Of a stretch of 64,000 nt of DNA, positions 24,194 to 32,839 are shown piece after piece (position 1 is the stretch's first letter; each line of letters opens with the position of its first letter). Source of the DNA: RPQJ01 sp963754125 (GTDB lineage Bacteria > Pseudomonadota > Gammaproteobacteria > Steroidobacterales > Steroidobacteraceae). The notes beneath the pieces were generated by a model that saw only the letters and a program-made list of their open reading frames with translations, was not told where the DNA came from and did not search any database. The position numbers and the translations under genes are program-made. Location: the NCBI GenBank assembly GCA_963754125.1, contig CAVWEX010000007.1, positions 248,001 through 312,000 on the forward strand, read 5' to 3'.

Positions 24194-24967
24194 TCACTCC
24201 CGGGCGACTGAGTACTCGACCGTAACGACGGCCTTGACGACCTTCTCCACCGTGGAGGTGTCGTAGCTGCCGTAGTCCGCCGTCTCGGTGGAGTTGGGTC
24301 GCGTGATCTGGAACACGCCCTGCGAGGCCGAGCGCAGCGGGCCGACCGTGACGCCGCTGCCGGCCGCGAACTGCTCCGCGCGCTGCTGGGCGTCGCGCGT
24401 GGCGGCGCCGATCAGCCGCACCTTGACCGCATTGAGGTCGTTGTAGAAGTACTGCGGCGGCCAGGAGTTGATGCTCACGCCCTCGCTGATCAGCGACGAG
24501 GCCTGCGCAGCGACGCGGCCGATCAGCGCGACGTCGGTCGAGCTCAGCTCGAAGTTTCGGTCGAGTTCGTAACCGCTGATCCGGCCGGTCTGCACACCGC
24601 CCGGACCCATCTCGTACTGCGGCCGCGCCGCCACCGACGAAACCGCGACTGCGGCGGACGCGCCGGCGACCGACTCGAGCAACGCCCGCACGCGGGCCGT
24701 GTCGGCCTCGAGCGCGCGGTAGCCGGACTGCAGGTCCCCGGCGCGTACCGTCACGGTCGCCCGCCACGTGCCGGCGTCCGAGACGACTTTCTCCTCCGCG
24801 TAGCCCTTGACCGTGATCTTGTCGCCCGCGAGCTTGATGCGCTCGAGGCTGCGCGACACGAGGCCCGCCGCAGCGACGAGGCCCACGCCGAGCGCGAGGC
24901 CGAGCAGCAGGAGGCCGAGCGTCGATGCGCCCGACTGCCGGCGCCTCATTGGAACTGCGGTTCGCAT
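24194..24967 (-). CDS. SIMPL domain (DUF541) envelope protein
   Basis: 257 residues. An N-terminal membrane anchor or uncleaved signal (GLLLLGLALGVGLVAAAGLV) is followed by one SIMPL domain: ITVKGYAEEKVVSDAGTWRA at its start and NAVKVRLIGAATRDAQQRAEQFAAG in the middle. SIMPL proteins form large periplasmic oligomers or bind outer-membrane partners; their molecular role is poorly known. ATG 24967 or the ATG six codons later (MRRRQSG) may be the start. No operon partner; convergent with the TMEM175-like gene across the repeat cluster. Confidence 0.85.
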   Translation of the reverse strand: MRTAVPMRRRQSGASTLGLLLLGLALGVGLVAAAGLVSRSLERIKLAGDKITVKGYAEEKVVSDAGTWRATVTVRAGDLQSGYRALEADTARVRALLESVAGASAAVAVSSVAARPQYEMGPGGVQTGRISGYELDRNFELSSTDVALIGRVAAQASSLISEGVSINSWPPQYFYNDLNAVKVRLIGAATRDAQQRAEQFAAGSGVTVGPLRSASQGVFQITRPNSTETADYGSYDTSTVEKVVKAVVTVEYSVARE

Positions 24968-25067
24968 GGGCTGCCATTCTCTCCGATGGCGCGCCGCTCG
25001 TCAGCGCAAACAGACGCCGTCCAGTGTCGGCATTCTTTACGGCCAGCGCCGCCGCGGCGCCTGCCGA

Positions 25068-25109
25068 CCGGGCCGATCACGCATAACCCGTTGTTTTTCA
25101 TCGGCCCGG
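25068..25109. repeat. Perfect 10-bp hairpin with TTGTTTTT loop
   Basis: CCGGGCCGAT (25068-25077) / ATCGGCCCGG (25100-25109), perfectly paired, loop of 22 bases containing AACCCGTTGTTTTT. It lies in the 396-base gap between the SIMPL gene and the transporter, before the candidate small RNA. Confidence 0.55.
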
Positions 25110-25139
25110 CAGACGTTGGCACGTTCATTGCTCTGTAAT

Positions 25140-25348
25140 CATCCGAGCCGCGACAGCGGGTGGCCGCGGCGAAGTCAGGTGGTAGTGGGAAGTGGGCGAT
25201 TCGGCACGGGTAGCGAGGATCCAAGAAGAAAGACAGGGACGGTAGTGAGCAGAACCCCAACCGGGGCATCAATCAACAAGAAGACAAGAACAAGAATAGC
25301 GATGCCCCTGCAATGCAAGACGACCCCGCGCAAGCGGGGTTTTTTTTT
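25140..25348 (+). ncRNA. Candidate small RNA, terminated by its own hairpin
   Basis: This gap is purine-rich and less GC-rich than its surroundings, has no plausible reading frame, and ends in a strong plus-strand terminator 16 bases before the next gene. Before the terminator, GGGGCATC (25262-25269) pairs with GATGCCCC across about 30 A-rich unstructured bases. Upstream lie GGA motifs: GTGGGAAG, GCGAGGATCC and ACAGGGACGG; the last is close to the CsrA/RsmA high-affinity consensus (ACARGGAUGU). That would fit a CsrA-binding RNA, but three sites are few. The 5' end is unknown; no clear promoter was found. Confidence 0.38.
25324..25348 (+). terminator. Rho-independent terminator upstream of the transporter gene
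   Basis: CCCCGC (25324-25329), loop GCAA, GCGGGG (25334-25339), then nine T (25340-25348). It points along the plus strand and must end a transcript that begins in the preceding gap, because the nearest upstream gene is on the other strand. Confidence 0.9.
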
Positions 25349-25363
25349 CGGTAACCTGCACGG

Positions 25364-27193
25364 GTGAACGAGCTCATCGCCCACGCACACGCCATCGCCG
25401 TCCTCGCGTTCACGGTCGTCGCCTTCTTCCTGTTTACCCGCGAGCGCATCCCGATCCCGGTGACCAGCCTGATCGTGATCACCGGGCTGGCGCTCGGCTT
25501 CCACCTGTTCCCGTACCAGCACGACGGGGGCGAGCTCGGCATCCGGCAGATCTTCTCGGGCTTCGGCCACGAGGCGCTGGTCGCGATCTGCTGCCTGATG
25601 ATCATGGGGCGCGCGCTGATGGTCACCGGCGCGCTCGAACCGCTGGCGCGGCTGCTCGCCCGCCTGTGGGCGTTCAATCCGCACGTCGCGCTGCTCGCAC
25701 TGCTGTCGAGCGCCATGTTCCTGAGCGCGTTCATCAACGACACGCCGATGGTGGTGGTGCTCATGCCGGTCGTGATCGGGCTCGCGATGCGCGCCGGCCG
25801 ATCCCCGTCGCGCATGCTGATGCCCATGAACTTCGCGGTGATCGTGGGCGGCATGGCGACGACCATCGGCACCTCGACCAACCTGCTGATCGTCTCGCTG
25901 GCGCGCGACCACGGCGTGGACCACATCGACATGTTCGAGTTCACGCCGCTGGTCGTGGGTCCGGCGCTGCTCGCGCTGCTGTACCTGTGGCTGATCGCGC
26001 CGCGCCTGCTGCCTGACCGCCCCAACCCGCTCGCCGGGCTGGCCCCGCGGCGCTTCAACGCCATCCTCTACGTCGGGCCCCGCAGCCGGGCGCGCGACCG
26101 GACGGTCGCGCAGGCCCGGCGCTGGACCGGCAACAAGATGACGGTGCAGCGCGTGCAGCGGGGCGCGGAGGCCCTGACGCCGAACGACGCGCTGGTCCTG
26201 CTCGAGGGCGACCGGCTGCTGGTCAACGACACCTCCGCCTACCTCAAGGAGTACGAGCAGGCGCTCGGGGCCACGCTGTTCGACGCCGGCAGCATGGACA
26301 GCCTGCCGCCCGAGCAGCACCCGCTGCACGCCGAGGACCAGCAGCTCGTCGAGGGCGTGATCACCGAGGAATCGCCGCTGCACCACGGCAACCTGCGCGA
26401 GGCGCGTTTCGCCGAGCGCTGCGGCGTGATGATCCTGGCGATGTACCGCCCGTCGGACGAGGACTCCCTGGAGGGCGAGATCCCGGACCGCGAGCTGCGC
26501 TCCGGCGACGTGCTGCTGATGCAGGGACCGCCGGCACGCATGGTGGCGCTCAAGCGCGAGCCCGGCCTGCTGGTGCTCGACGGCACGCTCGACCTGCCGC
26601 GCACGCGCAAGGCTCCGGTCGCGGTCCTGATCATGGCCGCGGTGGTGCTGCTCGCGGCCTTCCGCGTGCTGCCGATCGCGATGTCCTCGCTGCTCGGGGT
26701 GCTGGCGCTGATCCTGACGGGCTGCCTCAAGTTCGAGGGCCTCGGCCGCGGCATCAGCGCCGAGGTGGTGCTCGTGGTGGTGGCGAGCCTCGCGCTCGGC
26801 CGATCGCTCACCGCGACCGGCGGCGCCGACATCCTCGCCGACGCGTTCATGTCCGTCGCAAGCGGCCTGTCCACGCAGATGGTGCTCGCGGCCGTGATGA
26901 TCTTCCTCGGGCTGCTGACCAACTTCGTGTCGAACAACGCCGCCGCCGCAGTCGGCACGCCGGTGGCGCTCGCGATCGCCCAGCAGCTCGGCGCGCCCCC
27001 CGAGCCGTTCGTGCTCGCCGCGATCGTCGGCTGCAACCTGTCCTTCGCCACGCCGATGGGCTACCAGACCAACGTGCTGATCATGCAGCCGGGCGGCTAC
27101 GTGTTCCGGGACTTCCTGCGCGTGGGCGGGCCACTGGTGCTGATCATGATCGTGGCGTTCTCGATCGAGCTGACCAACGCCTACCCGATGTAG
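25364..27193 (+). CDS. SLC13/DASS-type permease with central TrkA-C domains
   Basis: 609 residues. Two membrane halves flank a soluble middle. The first half has the hairpin motif FINDTPMVVVLMPV and MATTIGTSTNLLIV; the second mirrors it with TNFVSNNAAAAVGTPVALAI and NLSFATPMGYQTNVLI. Residues about 225-415 are two RCK_C/TrkA-C regulatory domains (VQRGAEALTPNDALVLLEGDRLLV; LRSGDVLLMQGPP). The layout is that of the YfbS/SAC1-like family of sodium/anion (sulfate or dicarboxylate) transporters. Start GTG 25364 follows the terminator directly, so its promoter must overlap that region or it depends on read-through. Confidence 0.85.
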   Translation: MNELIAHAHAIAVLAFTVVAFFLFTRERIPIPVTSLIVITGLALGFHLFPYQHDGGELGIRQIFSGFGHEALVAICCLMIMGRALMVTGALEPLARLLARLWAFNPHVALLALLSSAMFLSAFINDTPMVVVLMPVVIGLAMRAGRSPSRMLMPMNFAVIVGGMATTIGTSTNLLIVSLARDHGVDHIDMFEFTPLVVGPALLALLYLWLIAPRLLPDRPNPLAGLAPRRFNAILYVGPRSRARDRTVAQARRWTGNKMTVQRVQRGAEALTPNDALVLLEGDRLLVNDTSAYLKEYEQALGATLFDAGSMDSLPPEQHPLHAEDQQLVEGVITEESPLHHGNLREARFAERCGVMILAMYRPSDEDSLEGEIPDRELRSGDVLLMQGPPARMVALKREPGLLVLDGTLDLPRTRKAPVAVLIMAAVVLLAAFRVLPIAMSSLLGVLALILTGCLKFEGLGRGISAEVVLVVVASLALGRSLTATGGADILADAFMSVASGLSTQMVLAAVMIFLGLLTNFVSNNAAAAVGTPVALAIAQQLGAPPEPFVLAAIVGCNLSFATPMGYQTNVLIMQPGGYVFRDFLRVGGPLVLIMIVAFSIELTNAYPM

Positions 27194-27232
27194 GCCGGAC
27201 GCGCGTACGCGCCGGGCGCGTCGCCGGGCCGC

Positions 27233-27485
27233 TCAGCCGGCCGGCAGCGCCATCGGCTCGATCTCCCAGCCGATCACTTCGCGCGAGTGCGGATCGATGA
27301 TCGGCTTGCCGGAGTTGACGCGCCCGGCGAGTCGCGCGGCCCGCGAGCAGCGCCTTGTCCGGGCGCAGGTTCCGCAGCTCCATGGTGCCCTCGGCATCGC
27401 GCAGCAGCGCCGTGACGACCGGCGTCTGACCCTCGGGCGAAGGGTGCGACTCGGGAAACAGCAGGGCGATGACTTCGGACTGCAT
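27233..27485 (-). CDS. Small hypothetical protein, with apparent frameshift
   Basis: Start at 27485 gives MQSEVIALLFPESHPSPEGQ and later LRDAEGTMELRNLRPDKALL; near 27335-27345 the frame shifts and continues as RLAGRVNSGKPIIDPHSREV and IGWEIEPMALPAG to the stop at 27233. Joined, this is about 84 residues. The two parts look like one protein because coding-like composition passes from one frame to the next at that point. I do not recognise a family. It is convergent with the transporter gene, 39 bases away. Confidence 0.45.
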
Positions 27486-27743
27486 CTCGGTCCTCGTGAC
27501 CTCGTGCGAAAGACTGAGGGACCCGAAGCAAACCTCGTGCCAACGCGGGATTCCCGCACGATTCAGTGGCTTGCGCATTCCGGCCGAGCGCCCGTGGCTG
27601 ACCAAAGCTGTCAGCCGCCTGCCGGCCCCTGTCCATGCGTGATCCGGGTCACGCGGTGCGCGGCCACGTCCCTTGCGACGAATGCGTGGCCGGCGTTGCG
27701 CTTATGTAATATTCGCCGCAGGCGCGAACGATCGAGACGCACG

Positions 27744-28505
27744 ATGCCATCGGTTCCCGAGCTTCCGGCGATCATCGCGCACCGCGGCAACGCGGTGGAG
27801 TTTCCAGAGAACACGCTCGAAGGACTCGGCTCGGCGGTGGAGCTGGGCGCGCGCTTCCTCGAGTTCGACGTGCAGCTGACCGGCGACCTCGTGCCGATCC
27901 TGATGCACGACGCCGACCTCGCCCGCGTGGCAGGCCGCCCGGAGAGCGTCCACGACCTCACCTGGCCGACGCTGTCCGGGATCACCGTCGGCGAGGTCGA
28001 GCGTCTCGGCCAGCGGCATGCCCTGGTGCGCCCGCCGTCGCTTGCGCAGGCCGTGGAGTCGATCGCCGGCTGGAGCGGCGTGACGGCCTTCGTCGAGATC
28101 AAGCGCGCGAGCATCCGCCGCTACGGACGGGAGACGGTCCTGCGTCGCGTCACGGAGGTGCTGCAGCCGGTGCTCGAGCGGTGCGTGCTGATCTCCTTCG
28201 ACGTCGTGAGCGTGAAGATCCTGCGGATGATGACCGGCGCGCGCATCGGCTGGGTGCTCACCAGCTACGACGAGGCGGCGCGCTCGCAGGCGGCATCGCT
28301 CGCACCGGAGTTCCTGTTCGCCAACGTCGAGCGACTGCCGCCGTTGCCCGAGCTCCTCTGGCCCGGTCCCTGGCAGTGGGCGTTGTACGAGGTGCGCGAC
28401 CTCAGGACCGCACGTGACTGCCAGGAGCGCGGCGCGCACTTCGTCGAGACGATGGACGTGCGCGGACTCATGTCCGCCTTCGCCGAGAGCCGGCGCGCGT
28501 GGTGA
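27744..28505 (+). CDS. Glycerophosphodiester phosphodiesterase
   Basis: 253 residues, TIM-barrel GDPD fold. IIAHRGNAVEFPENTLEG holds the catalytic His and the Glu-Asn pair; FLEFDVQLTGDLVPILMHD supplies metal-binding Glu and Asp and the second His; FVEIK carries a third acidic ligand. No signal peptide, so it should act in the cytoplasm (UgpQ-like), releasing glycerol-3-phosphate from phospholipid head groups. The 258 bases upstream (27486-27743) hold no other gene that I can see; TAATAT at 27707-27712 may be a -10 box. It overlaps the kinase gene by TGATG. Confidence 0.9.
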   Translation: MPSVPELPAIIAHRGNAVEFPENTLEGLGSAVELGARFLEFDVQLTGDLVPILMHDADLARVAGRPESVHDLTWPTLSGITVGEVERLGQRHALVRPPSLAQAVESIAGWSGVTAFVEIKRASIRRYGRETVLRRVTEVLQPVLERCVLISFDVVSVKILRMMTGARIGWVLTSYDEAARSQAASLAPEFLFANVERLPPLPELLWPGPWQWALYEVRDLRTARDCQERGAHFVETMDVRGLMSAFAESRRAW

Positions 28506-29941
28506 TGCCGGACGACGCGCTCGTCCTCGCGCTGGACCAGGGCAGCCACGCGAGCCGCGCCGTGCTGTTCGACGCCACCGGCGCCGAGGTCGCGCAGGCA
28601 CGGCAACCGGTCGGGACGCGCCGCGAGGGCGACGATGTCGTCGAGCAGGACCCCGAGGAGTTGCTCGCCTCGCTGCAGACCGCAGCGCTGGACGCCTGCG
28701 AGTCGGTGGCGGCGCAGGGACGCCCGGTCGTGGCGGCGGGGCTCGCGACCCAGCGCTCGACCGTGCTGTGCTGGGATCGCCGCAGCGGCCGCGCGCTGAC
28801 CGACGCGCTCTCCTGGCAGGATCGCCGCAACGCCGCCTGGCTCGCCCGACTGCATCCGCACGCGGCACGGGTCCGCCAGATCACCGGACTGCCGCTGTCG
28901 CCCCATTACGGCGCCAGCAAGCTGCGCTGGTGCCTCGACCACGAACCGGCCGTACGCCGTGCCGACGCCGATGGGCAGCTCGCCGCCGGCCCGCTGTCGA
29001 GCTTCCTGCTCGCGCGGCTCGTGCCGGGCCTGCCCTGCACGGTGGACCCTGCGAACGCATCGCGCACGCTGCTGTACGACCCCGCGGCACTGGACTGGTC
29101 GGACACCCTGCTCGGCCTGTTCGGGATCGAGCGCCGACACCTGCCGACCTGCGTGGCGACGCGGCACGCGTTCGGCCCGCTCGAGCTAGGTGCGCAGACG
29201 ACTGCGCTCACGGTCTGTACCGGCGACCAGTCCGCCGCGGCCTTCGCGTTCGGCCGGCCGGATCCGCGCTCGGCGCTGGTCAACGTCGGCACGGGCGCGT
29301 TCGTGCAGCGGGTTGCACCGGGCGATGCGCCGCTGCCCGACGGACTGCTGCGCAGCGTGCTGTGCGCCGATGCAGGCGGCGTGCTGCACGCCCACGAGGG
29401 CACGGTCAACGGCGCCGGCAGCGCACTCGACTGGCTGCGCGAGCGCGTGGCGATCGACGTGGACCGTGCCCTCGCAGCGCTGTCGCCCGCCCCGGGCGCG
29501 ACGGAACCGCCGCTCTTCATGAACGGCGTCGGCGGCCTCGGCGCGCCGTTCTGGCGGCCCGACTTCCCGGTGGAGTTCGTCGGCGACGGCGACGACATGG
29601 CGCAGCTCGCCGCCGTGCTCGAGAGCATCGCCTTCCTGCTCGGCGTCAACCTCGAGGCGCTCGGCCGCGCCGCACACCTCGAGCGCATCCGCCTGTCCGG
29701 CGGGCTGGCGCGCAGCGACTATCTGTGCCGTTGCCTCGCGGACACGAGCGGCCTCACGGTCGAGCGCTACGCCCTCACCGAGGCCACGGCCCGCGGTGCC
29801 GCCTTCCTGGCGGCCGGCGAGCCGGCCTCATGGCGCGCGCCGCCGCTCGAGCGTGCGTTCGCGCCCACCGGGGATGCGTTACTCGGCGCCCGGTACTCGC
29901 GGTGGCGCGGAGAAATGGAGCGTCGCGGCGCGCGAACGTAG
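28505..29941 (+). CDS. FGGY family kinase, glycerol kinase-like
   Basis: 478 residues. N-terminal ATPase fold starts LVLALDQGSHASRAVLFD, the GlpK-like DQGTxSSRA phosphate loop with a His instead of Thr; CWDRRSGRALTDALSWQDRR and TGLPLSPHYGASKLRW parallel glycerol kinase. NVGTGAFVQR and LSGGLARSDYLCRCLADTSG match FGGY block 2. Translational coupling to a GDPD gene points to glycerol or a related polyol as substrate, but the divergence from true GlpK leaves this open. Start ATG 28505 is inside the TGATG overlap; GTG codons at 28499 and 28502 are alternatives. Confidence 0.8.
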   Translation: MPDDALVLALDQGSHASRAVLFDATGAEVAQARQPVGTRREGDDVVEQDPEELLASLQTAALDACESVAAQGRPVVAAGLATQRSTVLCWDRRSGRALTDALSWQDRRNAAWLARLHPHAARVRQITGLPLSPHYGASKLRWCLDHEPAVRRADADGQLAAGPLSSFLLARLVPGLPCTVDPANASRTLLYDPAALDWSDTLLGLFGIERRHLPTCVATRHAFGPLELGAQTTALTVCTGDQSAAAFAFGRPDPRSALVNVGTGAFVQRVAPGDAPLPDGLLRSVLCADAGGVLHAHEGTVNGAGSALDWLRERVAIDVDRALAALSPAPGATEPPLFMNGVGGLGAPFWRPDFPVEFVGDGDDMAQLAAVLESIAFLLGVNLEALGRAAHLERIRLSGGLARSDYLCRCLADTSGLTVERYALTEATARGAAFLAAGEPASWRAPPLERAFAPTGDALLGARYSRWRGEMERRGART

Positions 29942-29958
29942 ACGATCGTTGCAGCGGT

Positions 29959-30186
29959 CGTCCCGCCGGTCGGGAGGAGGGAGTTCCTTTCCCGCGACCT
30001 GTCGGAGGCCGCCGCGAGGGCGTAGGACCGGGGCGTCCACTCCGGTGCGGCGGCTGCACGGACACGTCGCCCCGGGACCGCCCGAGCAAGGCTCGCCGAA
30101 AAAGCGCCCGGTTCCTCCGGGCGCTTTTTCGAAGCGCCGGAGACCGGGAGCGGGAAAGGAACTCCCTCCTCCCGACCGGCGGGACG
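29959..30186. repeat. 228-bp element with perfect 37-bp terminal inverted repeats
   Basis: Bases 29959-29995 and 30150-30186 are perfect inverted copies over 37 bp; each outer end begins CGTCCCGCCGGTCGGGAGG. The interior holds a strong terminator hairpin and no reading frame. It fills the space between two convergent genes (kinase stop 29941, hydrolase stop 30188). No target-site duplication is evident. It could be a MITE-like remnant or a two-sided terminator. Confidence 0.85.
30098..30130. terminator. Bidirectional terminator inside the inverted-repeat element
   Basis: 13-bp perfect stem AAAAAGCGCCCGG / CCGGGCGCTTTTT (30099-30111 and 30117-30129) with loop TTCCT. A-run on one side and T-run on the other let it stop both the kinase and the convergent hydrolase transcripts. 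Confidence 0.85.
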
Positions 30187-30187
30187 C

Positions 30188-31207
30188 TCACCCGAGCGGG
30201 CCACATCCGAGCGTCGCGAGCACCTCGCGCTCGAGCCACGTGTTGCCGTGCCCGCCTGCGAAGTAGCCGCAGTGGCCGCCGAGCGCGGTGCAGGTGATCT
30301 CGAGTCCGGCGGGACGAGCGAGGCGCGCGAGATCGACTGCCGGGATGATGGGATCGTCGGCCGCCGCGATGATGCGCGTCGGCGCGGCCAGACTCGAGAG
30401 CGCCTCGCCTACGATGGCATAGCCGCGCAGGTACTCGGTGAGCGAGGGGTAGCCGCCGTAGGTACACACGAGGTGCTCGGTCATCTCCGTGAGCGATTCG
30501 AGCTCGAGCGCGGGCCTGAGGTCGTACACCTGCGGCCACGCCGCCTGCTTCTTGCGCAGCGACCGCCGCCACTTCCAGATGAAGTACCGGCGGTACAGCG
30601 CCCAGCCGTGCTCCAGCCGGTGCAGCGTGTGCTCGGGGTCGAGCACCGGGCAGATCGCGACGACGTGCTCGAGGCGCAGGCCGGCCGCAGCCGCGCGGGC
30701 ACCGACGCGCAGGCAGAAATTGCCGCCGAGCGAGAAGCCGACGAGGCTCAACCCCAGACCCGGATTCAGCGCCTGCAGCCGCTGCACCGCGCCCACCACC
30801 TCGGCGATGCGGCAGGAGTGGAAGATCTCCTGGTTGAGGTGATGGCTCTCGCCGTGGTCGCGCAGGTTGAGCCGCACCACCTCGAAGCCCCGGTCGAGGA
30901 GCTGCTGTCCGAGCGACAGTACGTAGAGTGAGTCCGCGCTCCCCTCCCAGCCGTGCAGCAGCACGGCGAGCCGCGTGGCCGGCGCGCGGCCGAGCTGCTC
31001 CGGCGTGGCGCGCTGCGCGAGCAGGCGGACGCCCTCGCCGCAGTCGATCACCTCGGGGACCGACACGGCGAGCAACCCGCCGCAGCGCCGCTCAACGGCC
31101 GGCCGGCGCAGCGGCAGGCTCGGCAGGATGGACTGTACGTGGGGATTGACGAGCCATGCCGGCGGCCGGAAGTCGCCGGCCCGGTCCCTGGGCAGGAGGT
31201 CGGTCAC
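30188..31207 (-). CDS. YheT-type alpha/beta hydrolase (ABHD1/3 family)
   Basis: 339 residues. The N-terminal FRPPAWLVNPHVQSILPSL is the typical YheT/EMB8 opening (NPHxQT). LAVLLHGWEGSADSLY forms the oxyanion part, LVGFSLGGNFCLR the nucleophile elbow with Ser, AAADDPIIP the acid and ALGGHCGYF the His. Members act on esters or lipids; the natural substrate is unknown. Start GTG 31207 is chosen since it yields VTDLLPRDRAGDFRPP just before the conserved opening. It lies 34 bases after the response-regulator gene on the same strand, so the two may be one unit. Confidence 0.87.
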   Translation of the reverse strand: MTDLLPRDRAGDFRPPAWLVNPHVQSILPSLPLRRPAVERRCGGLLAVSVPEVIDCGEGVRLLAQRATPEQLGRAPATRLAVLLHGWEGSADSLYVLSLGQQLLDRGFEVVRLNLRDHGESHHLNQEIFHSCRIAEVVGAVQRLQALNPGLGLSLVGFSLGGNFCLRVGARAAAAGLRLEHVVAICPVLDPEHTLHRLEHGWALYRRYFIWKWRRSLRKKQAAWPQVYDLRPALELESLTEMTEHLVCTYGGYPSLTEYLRGYAIVGEALSSLAAPTRIIAAADDPIIPAVDLARLARPAGLEITCTALGGHCGYFAGGHGNTWLEREVLATLGCGPLG

Positions 31208-31241
31208 CGTCGGGCCCGCGCCGGCCCGCGTCCGCGGGCTC

Positions 31242-32679
31242 TCATCCAGCGGGCACCGCGGCGGGCACCGCCCGGAACTCGACCCGGTTGTTCTGCGCGG
31301 CCACGGCGTTCCAGTCGCCGGCCGTGCTGTTTTCGCCCTGCTCCGGATACAGCACCGGGCTGCGGCGACCCGCACTGGCCGTCTCGACGGTGATCGCGCC
31401 TGCGGTGCGCCGGCCCAGGGTCGCGACGAAGTTGGCGAAGTCCACGGACTGGCGCTGCGCCGGCGACAACCCGTCGTCGAAGGGATTACCGACGAGGTCG
31501 CAGTTCTTCGTGGGCAGGGTGGCGTCGGCGGGCTCGAAACCCTCGCCGACGCTGCCGGACAGGCAGAAGTCGCCGGTGAACGTCTCGACGAGGATGCGGC
31601 CCTGGAATCCCTCGGCTTCAAGCGTCGCGGCCAGGGCGCGCAGGCGATCGAGCCGGCCGCCGGCGAGCGGCGCCTCGCCATAGGGCACGTACTCCAAAGC
31701 CGTGGGCGCGGCGGGCGCGGACGGGCCCGCGGGCTCCGCCGTCACCGGCCGCGCGGGCGCTGCCACCGTCTCCCGGGCAACCGGGACCGCCGCCGCGGCT
31801 GCGGCGGCTGCGGTGGCCGCAGCCACGGCCGCCCTGGATTCGGCCAGTTCGCGCGCCAGGCCCAGGGTGCGCTCCGTCGCCTGCCAGTAGAGATAGCCCA
31901 GGATCGCGGCGGGCACGGCCGCGAGCAGGGCCGTGAGCGCGACCGGCCACCACGGGGTGGGCGCCGGCTCCGGCGGCATGGGCTCGGCCGCCGGCGCGGG
32001 CGGCGCCTTCGCCATGCCCTCCTTGATCTCGCCGCTCATCCGGCGGGCGAACGCCTCGAACGTCGCCAGCGTGAAGCGCCGCTGCTCGGCGAGCTGGTCC
32101 TTCACGACCTGCTGGAGCGACTGGCGCAGGCTGCCCTGCAGCTCCGACAGCGCCGCCGCGGGAAGCGCGAGGGCGGCATGCGTGCCCGTGGCGGACTCGC
32201 TCGGCGGGCGCGATGCCTTCGCTGGCGGCAGATGCGGTGTCGCCTGCGGCGGCACGCGCAGCGGCCGCCGCGTCGAACAGCGGCGAGCGCTGCTGCCGGC
32301 GGTCCTGCAGCAGGTGCAGCTGGTAGAGCACGCGCGAGACGTCCACCGGGCGCACGGTCTTCGGCAGCACGCCGACCGCGCCGAGCGCACGCGCCTGGCT
32401 CACGTACAGCTCGCCTTCCTGCGAGGTGTACATCATCAGTGGGATGGTGGCGGTCTGCGGCTCGCCCTTGATGGCCTGGACGGCCTGGAAACCGTCCATG
32501 CCCGGCATGAGGTGATCCATGAAGATCACGTCCGGCCGGTTCTGGCGCAGGTATTCGAGCGCCTGCTCCGCCGACTCGGCGGTGTCCACCGCGAGGCCGT
32601 GCTGCTCGAGCATGCGGCTCAGGATCACCCGGGCCGAGCGCGAGTCGTCCACGATCAGGGCCCGCTTGCCCGTCGTCAT
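31242..32679 (-). CDS. Membrane-anchored response regulator-like protein, with apparent frameshift
   Basis: N-terminal receiver domain (residues 1-125): ALIVDDSRSARVIL, phosphoacceptor Asp in VIFMDHLMPGMDGF, and LPKT with the conserved Lys. After a linker the frame shifts near 32185-32215; the next frame continues with a helical region (ELQGSLRQSLQQVVKDQLAE), a transmembrane segment (WWPVALTALLAAVPAAILGY), an Ala-rich stretch and a C-terminal domain of about 120 residues with FTGDFCLSGSVGEGFEPAD and NNRVEFRAVP. A receiver attached to a membrane anchor and an extra-cytoplasmic domain is unusual. The tail faintly resembles OmpA-like domains (NRVE) but this is weak. Confidence 0.68.
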
Positions 32680-32839
32680 TCTCTAGATCTTCCCCAGGAG
32701 GGCGGACAGACTGCCGCCACGAGTACCGGCTTTCTACCTTGATCCGGCCGGCAAGCCAATCCCGGCAAACGCCTCTAGCCCCGGATCGGGCCCGGCGTAT
32801 GCTCTGGATCTCGCATCAGAAATAGAATGGAGGCATCGC

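Noticed and set aside
27297..27743. N-terminal extension of the GDPD frame
   Set aside because: It precedes the conserved IIAHRG start by about 150 residues of non-family sequence; ATG 27744 fits the family.
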